Of a DNA stretch of 64,000 nucleotides, positions 8,980 through 17,690 are shown in pieces. The notes beneath the pieces are model-generated. The model searched no databases and was not told the DNA's origin. It saw nothing but the letters and a program-made list of their open reading frames with translations. A program made the translations under genes and the position numbers. The stretch is from Brevundimonas bullata (GTDB lineage Bacteria; Pseudomonadota; Alphaproteobacteria; Caulobacterales; Caulobacteraceae). The stretch spans positions 62,001 to 126,000 of the forward strand of contig NZ_JACHLM010000005.1 in NCBI RefSeq assembly GCF_014207965.1, given 5' to 3'. The stretch's first letter is position 1; every line of letters begins with the position of its first letter.

Positions 8980-9449
8980 CGGACGCGGATGGCGATGGCG
9001 GCGGAGCCGTGGGCGATGGTCAGGCCGTCGGGCGTCGAGACCGTCACCTCGGCCACCACCTTGCGCGGGTCGGCATAGACCGCGCGGCCCTCGGCTATCA
9101 GCCGTCCGCAGCCGATGGGGGCGGCGTTGAGGAAGCGCATCGACAGGTCGGTGGACAGCAGGAACTCGCCCGGCTTCAGCAGGGTCATGGCCGCCCCGCC
9201 GCCGACGATGTCGACCAGTGCCGCCGTCACCCCGCCATGGACCAGACCGACGAAGTTGGAGTGGCCGGGGTCGATGTCGCACTCGACCCGCATGAAGCCT
9301 GCAGCCGCCTCGACCGGACGGGCGGCCAGGCGGTTGACGAAACCGCCCGGCCAGACCGTTTCGATCCAGCGGCGCGCCAGCTCCAGCCCGCTCTGCGCCG
9401 GGTCGAGGGCGAAGGCGGGCGGCTGGATCATCTGGGGCGACGCGGTCAT
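8964..9449 (-). CDS. PaaI-type hotdog thioesterase
   Basis: A 161-residue single hotdog-fold thioesterase of the PaaI family, which hydrolyses acyl- or aryl-CoA thioesters and often rescues stalled CoA intermediates in aromatic degradation. The family core NFVGLVHGGVTAALVD (HGG motif with catalytic Asp/Asn region) and the beta-strand PGEFLLSTDLSMRFLNAAP are present. The start at 9449 was chosen because it overlaps the nitronate monooxygenase stop by 4 bp (ATGA); the longer frame upstream is Arg-rich shadow. It is the last gene of a long minus-strand operon that begins at the second oxygenase (19151). Confidence 0.88.
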   Translation of the reverse strand: MTASPQMIQPPAFALDPAQSGLELARRWIETVWPGGFVNRLAARPVEAAAGFMRVECDIDPGHSNFVGLVHGGVTAALVDIVGGGAAMTLLKPGEFLLSTDLSMRFLNAAPIGCGRLIAEGRAVYADPRKVVAEVTVSTPDGLTIAHGSAAIAIRVRPQDG

Positions 9450-10393
9450 GCGGCGGTGCTCCGGGGCGCGGTCAGGCCGGCGAAGCGGGTGGCGGCGGCG
9501 CGGTATTCGGCCTCCAGCCGATCCACTACGACGGCGGTCGGCTCGACGGCGCCGACCTTTTGCAGGCCCTGACCGGCGGCCCAGATGTCGCGCCAGCGCT
9601 TGTGCGCGGCGTCGCCGGAATAGTCGCGGGTGATGGGACCGCCCAGGGCGTCCGGGTCCATGCCCGCCGCGCGCAGACTGGGCTTCAACCACGATGCGGG
9701 CGTGCCCGTGATGGCCGAGGAGACGATCAGGTCGTCCGGCCCGCAGTCCACGATCATCTGCTTGTAGGGGTCCTGCGCCCGGCTCTCGGCGGCGGCCAGG
9801 AAGCGGGTGCCCATATAGACCATGTCGGCGCCCGCCGCGACGGCGCCCGCCACGCCCGCGCCGTCGGCGATGCCGCCGCCGATGGTCAGCCAGCCGTCGA
9901 AGAACTCGCGCACCGCCGAGACGAAGGCGAAAGGCGACAGGTGGCCGGTGTGGCCGCCGGCGCCGGCGCTGATGCAGGCCAGGCCGTCCACGCCCGCGTC
10001 CGCCGCCTTCTTGGCCAGGGCCATGTTGACCACGTCGGCGAAGACCAGGCCGCCATAGGCCTTGACCGTCTCCATGACCGGCTTGGGCGAGCCCAGGGCG
10101 GTGATGACGATGGGCGGCTTGTACTGGGCCACCAGGGCCAGATCCTCGGCCAAACGGGCGTTGGTCGAATGGGTGATCAGGTTGGCGACCCAGGGACCGT
10201 CGCCCGGCGACAGGGCGTCGGTGATCTGGCCCATCCAGGCGTCGAGGTCGGCGACGGTGCGGCAGTTGGGCGTGGGAAAGGCGCCGCCGATCCCAGCCTT
10301 GCAGGCGGCGATGACCAGTTCCGGTCCGCTGACAAGGAACATGGGCGCCGCGATCACGGGCAGGCGCATCGGGTGAGGGAAGGCGGTGGTCAT
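9446..10393 (-). CDS. Nitronate monooxygenase-like flavoprotein
   Basis: A 315-residue FMN-binding TIM barrel of the nitronate monooxygenase/2-nitropropane dioxygenase family. Seen are the N-terminal PVIAAPMFLVSGPELV, the active-site loop ISAGAGGHTGHLSPF containing the usual catalytic His, and the FMN-phosphate region GGGIADGAGVAGAVAAGADMV. Family members in catabolic operons are often not nitronate enzymes but enoyl or keto reductases and oxidases acting on CoA-linked substrates, as in some steroid clusters. It overlaps both neighbours by 4 bp, so it is tightly coupled to the upstream CoA ligase. Function here is open. Confidence 0.85.
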   Translation of the reverse strand: MTTAFPHPMRLPVIAAPMFLVSGPELVIAACKAGIGGAFPTPNCRTVADLDAWMGQITDALSPGDGPWVANLITHSTNARLAEDLALVAQYKPPIVITALGSPKPVMETVKAYGGLVFADVVNMALAKKAADAGVDGLACISAGAGGHTGHLSPFAFVSAVREFFDGWLTIGGGIADGAGVAGAVAAGADMVYMGTRFLAAAESRAQDPYKQMIVDCGPDDLIVSSAITGTPASWLKPSLRAAGMDPDALGGPITRDYSGDAAHKRWRDIWAAGQGLQKVGAVEPTAVVVDRLEAEYRAAATRFAGLTAPRSTAA

Positions 10394-12117
10394 GCGGATT
10401 TCAGGTGTCCGGATTGGTCGCCCAGGGACTGGCGCAGTTCGCGCTTCAGCACCTTGCCGACGGGGTTGCGCGGCAGGAGGGCGATGACCTCCAGCCGTTC
10501 GATCTGCTTGTAGACGGCCACGTGCTTGTCGCCGGTCAGGAAGCGGTTGATGTCGCCCAGGTCAGCGCTCTGACCGGGCTTGAATACGACGAAGGCGCAC
10601 AGGCGTTCGCCCAGGTTCGGGTCGGGCGCGCCGACCACGGCGGCGTCGGCCACGGCCGGGTGGCCGATCAGATGGCCCTCGATCTCCTCAGAGGAGATGT
10701 TCATCCCGCCGCGAATGATGACGTCCTTCAGACGCCCGACGAAGCGATAGAACTGCAGCCGGTCGCCGGCCAGTTCGAACAGGTCGCCGGTGCGGAACCA
10801 GCCGTCGCCGTCAAAAGCGCGGGCGTTGATCTCGGGTGCGCGCCAATAGCCGGAGAAGACTGTCGCCCCCTTGACCCGCAGCTCGCCGGGAAGGCCCGGC
10901 TCGGTGATCTCCTGCTCGGTCTCGGGATCGACCAGACGGGTGAAGATGCGGTCGTGCAGCAGGGCCTTCCATTCAAAGCCATCGCCCAGGCGGGGGAACA
11001 GGACGGCGCGTTCGGCGGCGTCGGGCACGTCCTTCTGGGCGCTCGGGAAGGAGGCGCCTTCGTTGGAGCCGAAATAGTTGACGATCTGGACGCCGTATTT
11101 CTCGTGGAAGGTGCGGACCATCCATTCAGACAGGGGCGCCGAGCCCGAGCCGATGGCGCGCAGCCGACCAAAGTCCACGCCCTCCAGCAGGGCCTCGTTC
11201 TGAAGCAGCAGGTTCAGGATGGCGGGCGGGGCGACGGTGTAGTCGATCTTCTCGTCGCGGACCTGTTGCAGGAAGATCTGCAGGTCGAACGGCTGATGCT
11301 GCACCAGCACCCCGCCCAGCAGCAGCCAGGAGACGAAGCTGGTCGAGATGCCCGCCATGTTCACCATGGGGAAGGGGTTCAGCAGGACCGCGCCGGGCTT
11401 CAGGTCGGCGGCGTCGGTGACGCCGGCGCCCATGATGATCCATTCGTTGTGGCTGCGCGGCACGCCCTTGGGCTCTGCCTCGGTGCCCGAGGTCCAGCAG
11501 ATGGTGACGATGTCGTCGGCGCAGATGTTCGCCGCGCGGGCGGCGGCGCGACCGGCCTCGATCTCGGCCTCATCCAGCCCGGCGGCGCGGGCGTCGAGGT
11601 CGATGGTTCCGTCGGGCGCATGGCCGCCGACGACCAGAACGGTGTTCAGGGCCGCGGCGCCCGTCTGGACCGCCAGCATCATCTCGGCGTGGGCGTGCTT
11701 GCCGATGCGGGCGGCGGTGACGACGGCCTTGGCGTCGGTCTTGCGGAGAATATAGGCCAGTTCGTGCTCGCGGTACTGGACCGGAGCGGGGGTGACGATA
11801 GCGCCGAGCCGGATGCAGGCCAGATAGATCAGGCCCAGTTCAATGACGTTGGGCAGCTGCACCGCCACCACGTCGTCACGGCCGACCCCGGTTGCGTGAA
11901 GGACAGCGACATAGCGCGCCACCCTGTCCTCGACCTCGGCCCAGGTCAGGCGGGCCGGGGCCCCGCCCATGATGGCCTCGCGGTTGATCGGATCGACCAC
12001 GGATTCGGCGTCGGGCATGGCGGCGACGTGGCGGCGGAACAGATCGTCCAGCGTCTCCTCGCCCCACCAGCCCCTGGCCTTGAAATCGCGGATGCGCTCC
12101 TCCGGCACGACGATCAT
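10390..12117 (-). CDS. AMP-dependent acyl-CoA ligase
   Basis: A 575-residue class I adenylate-forming enzyme, predicted acyl- or aryl-CoA synthetase. The P-loop is CWTSGTEAEPKGVPRSHNE, the A5 segment is YFGSNEGA, and the C-terminal domain has the canonical GWFRTGDL, GRLKDVIIRGGMNIS and the acylation-loop lysine in PRNPVGKVLKREL. GGGAGAAG lies 6 nt before the ATG. It starts 37 nt downstream of another ligase gene and overlaps the next gene by 4 bp. Having three ligases in one cluster suggests sequential activation of different intermediates rather than redundancy; this is inference. Confidence 0.9.
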   Translation of the reverse strand: MIVVPEERIRDFKARGWWGEETLDDLFRRHVAAMPDAESVVDPINREAIMGGAPARLTWAEVEDRVARYVAVLHATGVGRDDVVAVQLPNVIELGLIYLACIRLGAIVTPAPVQYREHELAYILRKTDAKAVVTAARIGKHAHAEMMLAVQTGAAALNTVLVVGGHAPDGTIDLDARAAGLDEAEIEAGRAAARAANICADDIVTICWTSGTEAEPKGVPRSHNEWIIMGAGVTDAADLKPGAVLLNPFPMVNMAGISTSFVSWLLLGGVLVQHQPFDLQIFLQQVRDEKIDYTVAPPAILNLLLQNEALLEGVDFGRLRAIGSGSAPLSEWMVRTFHEKYGVQIVNYFGSNEGASFPSAQKDVPDAAERAVLFPRLGDGFEWKALLHDRIFTRLVDPETEQEITEPGLPGELRVKGATVFSGYWRAPEINARAFDGDGWFRTGDLFELAGDRLQFYRFVGRLKDVIIRGGMNISSEEIEGHLIGHPAVADAAVVGAPDPNLGERLCAFVVFKPGQSADLGDINRFLTGDKHVAVYKQIERLEVIALLPRNPVGKVLKRELRQSLGDQSGHLKSA

Positions 12118-12154
12118 GTCGGTCTTCTCCCTGGTTCTCTTTTACGTCTTCCGG

Positions 12155-13633
12155 TCATTGAGGCGCCGGATAGATCAGTGACTTCACCTCGCCGCGCACC
12201 ACCTTGCCCACCGGATTGCGGGGCAGGGCGGCGACGATATGAAGGGTCTTGGGGGTGCGCACCGGGCCGACGGCCTCGCGCACGAAGGCGGTCAGGGCCT
12301 CGGGCGTCACCGAAGGGTCGTCCAGGGCCGCGACGGCCTCCAGCCGCTCGCCCCAGACGGGGTCGGTCACGCCGAAGGCGCAGGCCTCGCGCACGGCGGG
12401 GTGGGCGTTCAGCGCCGCCTCCACCTCGCCGGGATAGATGTTGTAGCCGCCGCTGATGATCAGTTCCTTTGAGCGGCCCAGCAGGAAGAGATAGCCGTCC
12501 GCGTCCAGCCGTCCGATGTCGCCGGTCTTCAGCCAGCCCTCGTGGCGGGCGGCGTCGGTCTGCTCCGGGTCGTCCAGATAGACGGTGGCGGCTAGGTCGC
12601 CGCGCACCAGGATCTCGCCCTCCGCCTCGCCCGTGCGGACCGCGCCGTCGGCGCCCAGCAGGGCGACCGGCGTGTCCGGGAACAGTCGCCCGACCGAGGT
12701 CCGCAGTTCGGGCCGGGCCATCTCGGCGGGCGACAGCCCGGCGATGGTCATGGGGGCTTCGGTCTGGCCGTAGAGGGTTGAGAGCACCGGGCCGAAGCGC
12801 GTGACCGCCTCGGCGATCCGGGCGGGCGGCATGGGGGCGGCGGAATAGGTCAGGTGACGCAGGCGGGCGAAGTCGTCGGGGCCGAAGCGGCCTTCCTCCA
12901 TCAGCAGATAGATCAGGGTCGGCGGCATGAAGACGGTGGTGATCCGGCTCTTCAGCTCGCGCAGAATGGCCCCGCGCTCGGGCCGGTCCAGAAGGACATG
13001 GGCCCCGCCCGCCGCCAGCACCGGCAGGATGTAGTGGGAGGCCCCGTGCGTCAGCGGCGCGACGGCCAGGTTCACGTCATCGGGGCCGAAATCGTAGAAA
13101 GCGTGCAGCGAGCGCAGCGCCGCCGCCCCGCTGCGCACGCTTTGCAGCACCCCCTTGGGCACGCCGGTCGAGCCGCCGGTGAATTTCAGGGCGAAGGGAC
13201 GTTCGGGATCGTCGGAAATCGGGGGCAGGGTCGCCGCATCGGCCGGGGCCGGGCGCCAGTCGTCGAGCGCAAGCGGACGGGCCGTCTCGCCCATGGCCTG
13301 GGCGTGTTCGACGTCGTGCAGGGTCAGGCTCAGACCGGCGCGCTGCTGGAAGAGGCTGTTCAGGCGCGGGCCGTTGCGCGGGTTCAGCGGCGTCCAGACC
13401 GCCCCGGCGCGCAGGATAGCCAGATAGGCGACGACATGGTCGGCGCTGTTCGCGGCGCACAGGCCGACGCGGTCGCCAGGTCTGACATCGCGCGCGATCA
13501 GGTCGGCGGCGGCGGCCTCAACCCGGTTGATTAGCTCGCCGTGGCTGAGGACGAGGTCGCCGTCGAACAGGGCGGGACGGTCGCGCTTGGCGGGCAGGTT
13601 GTCGTAGATGGCGCGGATCGGGTGTCGGATCAT
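12155..13633 (-). CDS. AMP-dependent acyl-CoA ligase (short form)
   Basis: A 492-residue acyl-CoA synthetase of the ANL superfamily. The P-loop KFTGGSTGVPKGVLQS, the A5 motif STLYGQTEAP, GWLKTGDIGRLDADGYL, and GRSKELIISGGYNIYPGEVE are all intact, as is the catalytic C-terminal lysine in PRNPVGKVVRGEV. Length is at the lower end for the family but all core motifs are present. Its ATG at 13633 overlaps the stop of the upstream thiolase by 4 bp. It probably activates a medium-chain or aromatic acid in the same route as its neighbours. Confidence 0.9.
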   Translation of the reverse strand: MIRHPIRAIYDNLPAKRDRPALFDGDLVLSHGELINRVEAAAADLIARDVRPGDRVGLCAANSADHVVAYLAILRAGAVWTPLNPRNGPRLNSLFQQRAGLSLTLHDVEHAQAMGETARPLALDDWRPAPADAATLPPISDDPERPFALKFTGGSTGVPKGVLQSVRSGAAALRSLHAFYDFGPDDVNLAVAPLTHGASHYILPVLAAGGAHVLLDRPERGAILRELKSRITTVFMPPTLIYLLMEEGRFGPDDFARLRHLTYSAAPMPPARIAEAVTRFGPVLSTLYGQTEAPMTIAGLSPAEMARPELRTSVGRLFPDTPVALLGADGAVRTGEAEGEILVRGDLAATVYLDDPEQTDAARHEGWLKTGDIGRLDADGYLFLLGRSKELIISGGYNIYPGEVEAALNAHPAVREACAFGVTDPVWGERLEAVAALDDPSVTPEALTAFVREAVGPVRTPKTLHIVAALPRNPVGKVVRGEVKSLIYPAPQ

Positions 13634-14859
13634 GCCGCCGGGCGCTCCAGAATGGTGACGACGGTCGCCGCCTCCTCGACGCCGAGGAAACCGCCGCCGT
13701 TCTCGGCGGCTGCGATGCGGGCGCCCGCGACCTGACGGTCGCCGGCCTCGCCGCGCAGGTGCTGGATCAGTTCATACAGCTGGCCGATGCCGGTGGCGCC
13801 GACCGGGTGTCCCTTGGCCACCAGACCGCCGGAGGGATTGACCGGGGTGCGGCCGCCCAGGGCGAAATCGCCCGCCCTCAGCCGCGCCCCGACCTCGCCG
13901 GGGACGGCTAGGCCCAGGTTCTCGATCTGCTGAAGCTCCGCATAGCTGGTGGCGTCGTGAACCTCGGCCAGGTCCACGGCCTCCGGCCCCAGACCGGCCT
14001 GCTCATAGGCGGCGCGGGCGGCGCGGCGGCCGATATGGTTGGCGTAGTCCTCGGGCGCGCGGTCGGTGGCGCTGACCAGGGCGCAGCCGCGCACCCGCAC
14101 GGCGCGGGCGGCGGCGCCCAACCGCGACAGACCCTTGGCGGTACAGACCACCATGGCCGCCGCGCCGTCGCTGACGGGGGCGCACATGGCGCGGGTGAAG
14201 GGGAAGACGATGGGCTTGTCGGCCATCACCTGATCCACCGTCATCGGCGTGCGGTACTGCGACTTGGGGTTGAGGGCAGCGGCGGTGTGGTTCTTGGCGG
14301 CGAGGCGGGCGAAGTCTTCCTGGGTCGTCCCGAAGCGGGCCATGTGGGCGCGGGCCTGGGCGGCGTAGAGGTCCATGAACAGGCTGCGGCCTTCGCCCGG
14401 CGCTTCACCGCCCATGGCGGCGATATAGCCCAGCACGCCCTCGCGGTCGTGGATGTCGGTCCCGCCCATGAAGGCGGCGGCGACGCGCTCGGGCCGGTCG
14501 GGCCAGACCATCTTCTCAGCCCCGACGATCAGGGCGATATCGCCCGCACCCGCGCGCAGCCACTGGATCGCCTGATGCAGGGCCGTCGAGCCCGAGGCGC
14601 AGGCGTTCTCGACATTGACCACGGGAATGCCGGTCAGGCCCAGCGGCCGCAGGGCGATCTGGCCCCGCACCGTGTTCTGGCCTTCCAGCATGGGCTGGCG
14701 GGTGTTGGAGAACCAGGCGGCCTCGATATCGCCGACCTGCGCGCCCGCGTCGGCCAGGGCTTCGCGCACGGCCTCAGCGGTCAGGCTCTTCACCGTGTCG
14801 GCAGGGCGTTTGCCCAGGGCGGTCATCGACACGCCGGCGATGAAGACCGGCGTCGTCAT
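13630..14859 (-). CDS. SCPx-type thiolase (copy 2)
   Basis: A 409-residue thiolase-family protein with nucleophilic Cys87 in ENACASGSTAL and the catalytic loop LVAKGHPVGATGIGQ. The segment EVHDATSYAELQQ corresponds to the subgroup HDC/HDA motif seen in SCPx-like thiolases. I chose ATG 14859 (MTTPVFIAGV) because it matches the family N-terminus and overlaps the stop of paaN by 4 bp; the longer frame is shadow of paaN. It is distinct from the FadA-like thiolase at 16541 in the same operon, so the route probably has two different thiolytic steps. Confidence 0.9.
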   Translation of the reverse strand: MTTPVFIAGVSMTALGKRPADTVKSLTAEAVREALADAGAQVGDIEAAWFSNTRQPMLEGQNTVRGQIALRPLGLTGIPVVNVENACASGSTALHQAIQWLRAGAGDIALIVGAEKMVWPDRPERVAAAFMGGTDIHDREGVLGYIAAMGGEAPGEGRSLFMDLYAAQARAHMARFGTTQEDFARLAAKNHTAAALNPKSQYRTPMTVDQVMADKPIVFPFTRAMCAPVSDGAAAMVVCTAKGLSRLGAAARAVRVRGCALVSATDRAPEDYANHIGRRAARAAYEQAGLGPEAVDLAEVHDATSYAELQQIENLGLAVPGEVGARLRAGDFALGGRTPVNPSGGLVAKGHPVGATGIGQLYELIQHLRGEAGDRQVAGARIAAAENGGGFLGVEEAATVVTILERPAA

Positions 14860-16538
14860 GCTGTCGGACGACGACGCTGGACGATGCGGAAGCGCGCGGC
14901 GACGAAGGCCAGATCGGCCAGACAGGCGTTGCCCGCCGGGTTCAGTCCGCTGACGTGATAGTCGCTGTAGGCGGCGGCGAAGTTGATCCACATCGCTCCG
15001 GTCAGGTTGATCGTCAGATTGGCCCCGGCCTGCTCATAGAGCGGCGTCGAGCGGTCGATGAAGGCCTCATCCGTCGAATAGAGATAGGACGAGATCGAGC
15101 CCTTGGTGCGGGCCAGATGGGTCGCCTCGGCCACGGCGGCGTCGGCCTCCATCGTCACCACGAACAGGACCGGGCCGAAATGCTCCTCGGCGTAGAGGTC
15201 GGGCGCGGAGCCGGCGACGCCCAGCACCAGGGGCGTCAGGGTGCGCGCCTGGGGGAACTGCGGGTGGGCGTAGGGCGCGGCTTCGCGCAGGACGCGGACG
15301 CCGGGACGCCGCTCCACGGCCCCGCGCACGTCGGCCACAGCCTTCAGGCTGACCTCGCCCTGGACGGCGCCCATGATACCGGCGGCCAGGGCCGGGTCTT
15401 CGGCGATGGCGTCGATCTGGGCGACCAGGGCGGCGGCGAAGGGCTCGGCCAGAGCAAGGGTGACATAGACCACCTGCGGGCTGGTGCACATCTGGGCCGA
15501 GAACAGGCTGGCGGCGCGGGCAACGGCGCGAGCGGCGGCGTCCAGATCGGCGACGGATTCGACCACCACGGTGTTGACGCCCGCCGTCTCGGTGAACAGC
15601 AGCTTGCCCGTCACCGTCCGTTCCAGATGGCCGCCGTAGCGGGGGCTGCCGGTGAAATCGACGATCTGGACGGCGGGATGATCGACCAGAACCTGGGCCA
15701 CCGGCTCGGCCAGGGTGTCGACGGCCAGGGTGATCAGGTTGGGATCGAAGCCGAAGTCGGCCAGCACCCGACGGCATTCGCGCGCGACGATGGCCATGGG
15801 CAGGGCGGCGATGGGGTGGGGCTTGAGGATGACCGGATTGCCGGTCGCCAGACTGGCGAACAGGGCCGGATAGGCGTTCCAGGTCGGGAAGCTGGCGCAG
15901 CAGATGACCAGGCCGATGCCGCGCGGGACCAGGACATAGGTCTTGTCCAAGCTGACCGCTTCGCCGGCGAAGTCGCGTTCGTAGCGGGCGCTGCGGGTCA
16001 CGTCGCGCATAGCTTTGGCGGCGTAGGCCAGGGCCTCGATGCCCCGGTCCAGGGCGTTGGGGCCGGAGCCGCTGAAAGCTTGCGTATAGCTCTGACCCGC
16101 GACGTGCATGACGGCCTGGGCCATTTCGAAGTTCGCGTCGTAGAGGCGCATCGCCATCTCGGCGCACAGGGCCAGACGCAGTTCCGGATCGGCGGCACGC
16201 CAGTCGGGCCAGGCGGTCTGGCCGGCGGCGATCAGGGCCTCGGGATCGCAGCGCGGATAGGTGATCCCCAGCGCCTTGCCGGTGAAGGGCGAGACCTCGG
16301 AGCCGACGCGGTCGATCACGCCGGGCAGGTCCAGGTCGAAGGGACGATTGAGCTGGGCCTCGAAGGCGGCCTTGCCCGCGACGGGCTTGTCCGGGCCGTG
16401 GATCTTGGTCGAGGGCGAATCCTTGAACGGCGACCAGGCGGCGCGGGCGGATACGGCCTTGATCGCGGCCTCGATCAGGGGGGCGTGACGTTCGATGAGG
16501 GCGCGGCGGGCCTCGGCGGGCGGGAAGGGCGCGTTCAT
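14856..16538 (-). CDS. paaN: PaaN-like aldehyde dehydrogenase
   Basis: A 560-residue aldehyde dehydrogenase superfamily protein that resembles the stand-alone PaaN (PaaN2-type) of phenylacetate degradation. The N-terminal region with WSPFKDSPSTKIHGP is characteristic of this group. The general-base glutamate sits in LFTETAGVN and the catalytic cysteine in SAQMCTSPQ. The Rossmann part contains FPTWNAYPALFASLATGNPVI... typical of the family. No other phenylacetate genes (paaA-E, paaG, paaK) are in the window, so a different substrate is likely; a natural one would be the aldehyde released by the carotenoid/lignostilbene-type oxygenase. Only 2 nt separate it from the upstream thiolase. Confidence 0.85.
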   Translation of the reverse strand: MNAPFPPAEARRALIERHAPLIEAAIKAVSARAAWSPFKDSPSTKIHGPDKPVAGKAAFEAQLNRPFDLDLPGVIDRVGSEVSPFTGKALGITYPRCDPEALIAAGQTAWPDWRAADPELRLALCAEMAMRLYDANFEMAQAVMHVAGQSYTQAFSGSGPNALDRGIEALAYAAKAMRDVTRSARYERDFAGEAVSLDKTYVLVPRGIGLVICCASFPTWNAYPALFASLATGNPVILKPHPIAALPMAIVARECRRVLADFGFDPNLITLAVDTLAEPVAQVLVDHPAVQIVDFTGSPRYGGHLERTVTGKLLFTETAGVNTVVVESVADLDAAARAVARAASLFSAQMCTSPQVVYVTLALAEPFAAALVAQIDAIAEDPALAAGIMGAVQGEVSLKAVADVRGAVERRPGVRVLREAAPYAHPQFPQARTLTPLVLGVAGSAPDLYAEEHFGPVLFVVTMEADAAVAEATHLARTKGSISSYLYSTDEAFIDRSTPLYEQAGANLTINLTGAMWINFAAAYSDYHVSGLNPAGNACLADLAFVAARFRIVQRRRPTA

Positions 16539-16540
16539 GC

Positions 16541-17686
16541 TCAGCCCATCCGCTCGACGATCATGGCCGAGCCGACGCCTTGCGCGCCCGCCGCCACGAC
16601 CAGACCGTAGCGGCCTTCGCAGGCGTCCAGCGCATCGAGCAGGGACGACAGCAGGATGGCGCCCGTGGCGCCCATAGGGTGCCCCTTGGCCAAGTGGCCG
16701 CCGCCGACATTGACCTTGTCGCTCAGCGTCGGGTGTTCCCGCGTGAACTTGGCGATGGTGACGGCGAAGGCCTCCATGAACTCGATCCGGTCCATGTCGG
16801 CCAGGGTCAGCCCGGCCTGGTCCAGCACCCGGTCCATCGCCGTGAAGCCGGCGGTCAGGGAGGCGGCGGGATCGCCCCCGGCCTCGGCCCAGGCGAGGAT
16901 GCGGGCGCGGGCGCCTTCGGCCTGGCTGGAAATCAGGGCCAGTCCGGCGCCGTCGCTCATCGGCGGGGCGTGCGACACGGTATGGCGGTGGTCGATGACC
17001 CGTCCCTCTAGCGCCTCGGCGTAGGGCGCGGCCAGGGCGGCGAAGGCCGGGGGCAGCGACGCCAGGCTCTCGCTGCTGGTCTTCGGGCGCGCCGCTTCCT
17101 CGTGCGACAGGCCGTTTAGCGGAATGCGCGAGGCGGTCAGCGGCGTGCCCTCGGCGAAGGCGGTGCGCTGCTGCGAGGTCAGGGCGGCGGCGTCCATCTC
17201 GGCGCGCGTGACGCCGATGTCCTCGGCCAGACGGTCGGCGGCGACGGCGACGGGGAGGTAGCGGGTGCGCGGCGGGAAGCTGGCGTCCTCGTAGTAGTCG
17301 GCCTTGTCGCCCATGAACGGGACGCGGGACATCATCTCGACCCCGCCAGCCAGGGCCGAACCCACGGCGCCGGTCTGGACCAGAGCCGCCGCCTGACCCA
17401 CGGCGGTCAGGCCCGAGACGCAGTAGTTGTTCAGGGCGAAGGCGAAGGCGGCGTCGTCCAGCCCCGCGTGCATCTTGCTGACCAGGGCGACATTGGCCCC
17501 CTGGGCGCCGACCTGGCCCACGCAGCCCAGGATCAGGGCCTCGGCGGCGCGGGGCGCGTGGCCGCGCGCCTCCATGGCGTCGATCAGGCCCGTGACCAGT
17601 TCGTGCGGTTTCAGCACGGCCAGCCCGCCGTCGGGGCGGGCCTTGCCGCGCGGGGTGCGGACGGCGTCGTGAATATAGGCGCTCAA
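16541..17686 (-). CDS. Acetyl-CoA acyltransferase (FadA-type thiolase)
   Basis: A 381-residue thiolase II-type enzyme. The N-terminus IHDAVRTPRGKARPDG is the classical thiolase start; the nucleophile is Cys89 in NNYCVSGLTAV; the C-terminal loop is LAKGHPMGATGA and a second catalytic cysteine is replaced near the terminus by the segment GLVVAAGAQGVGSA, where canonical thiolases have CxGGGxG. That loss of the expected C-terminal Cys (the AAGAQG segment) deserves attention. The gene starts 4 nt after the second oxygenase stop and is second in the operon. Confidence 0.88.
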   Translation of the reverse strand: MSAYIHDAVRTPRGKARPDGGLAVLKPHELVTGLIDAMEARGHAPRAAEALILGCVGQVGAQGANVALVSKMHAGLDDAAFAFALNNYCVSGLTAVGQAAALVQTGAVGSALAGGVEMMSRVPFMGDKADYYEDASFPPRTRYLPVAVAADRLAEDIGVTRAEMDAAALTSQQRTAFAEGTPLTASRIPLNGLSHEEAARPKTSSESLASLPPAFAALAAPYAEALEGRVIDHRHTVSHAPPMSDGAGLALISSQAEGARARILAWAEAGGDPAASLTAGFTAMDRVLDQAGLTLADMDRIEFMEAFAVTIAKFTREHPTLSDKVNVGGGHLAKGHPMGATGAILLSSLLDALDACEGRYGLVVAAGAQGVGSAMIVERMG

Positions 17687-17690
17687 CGGA

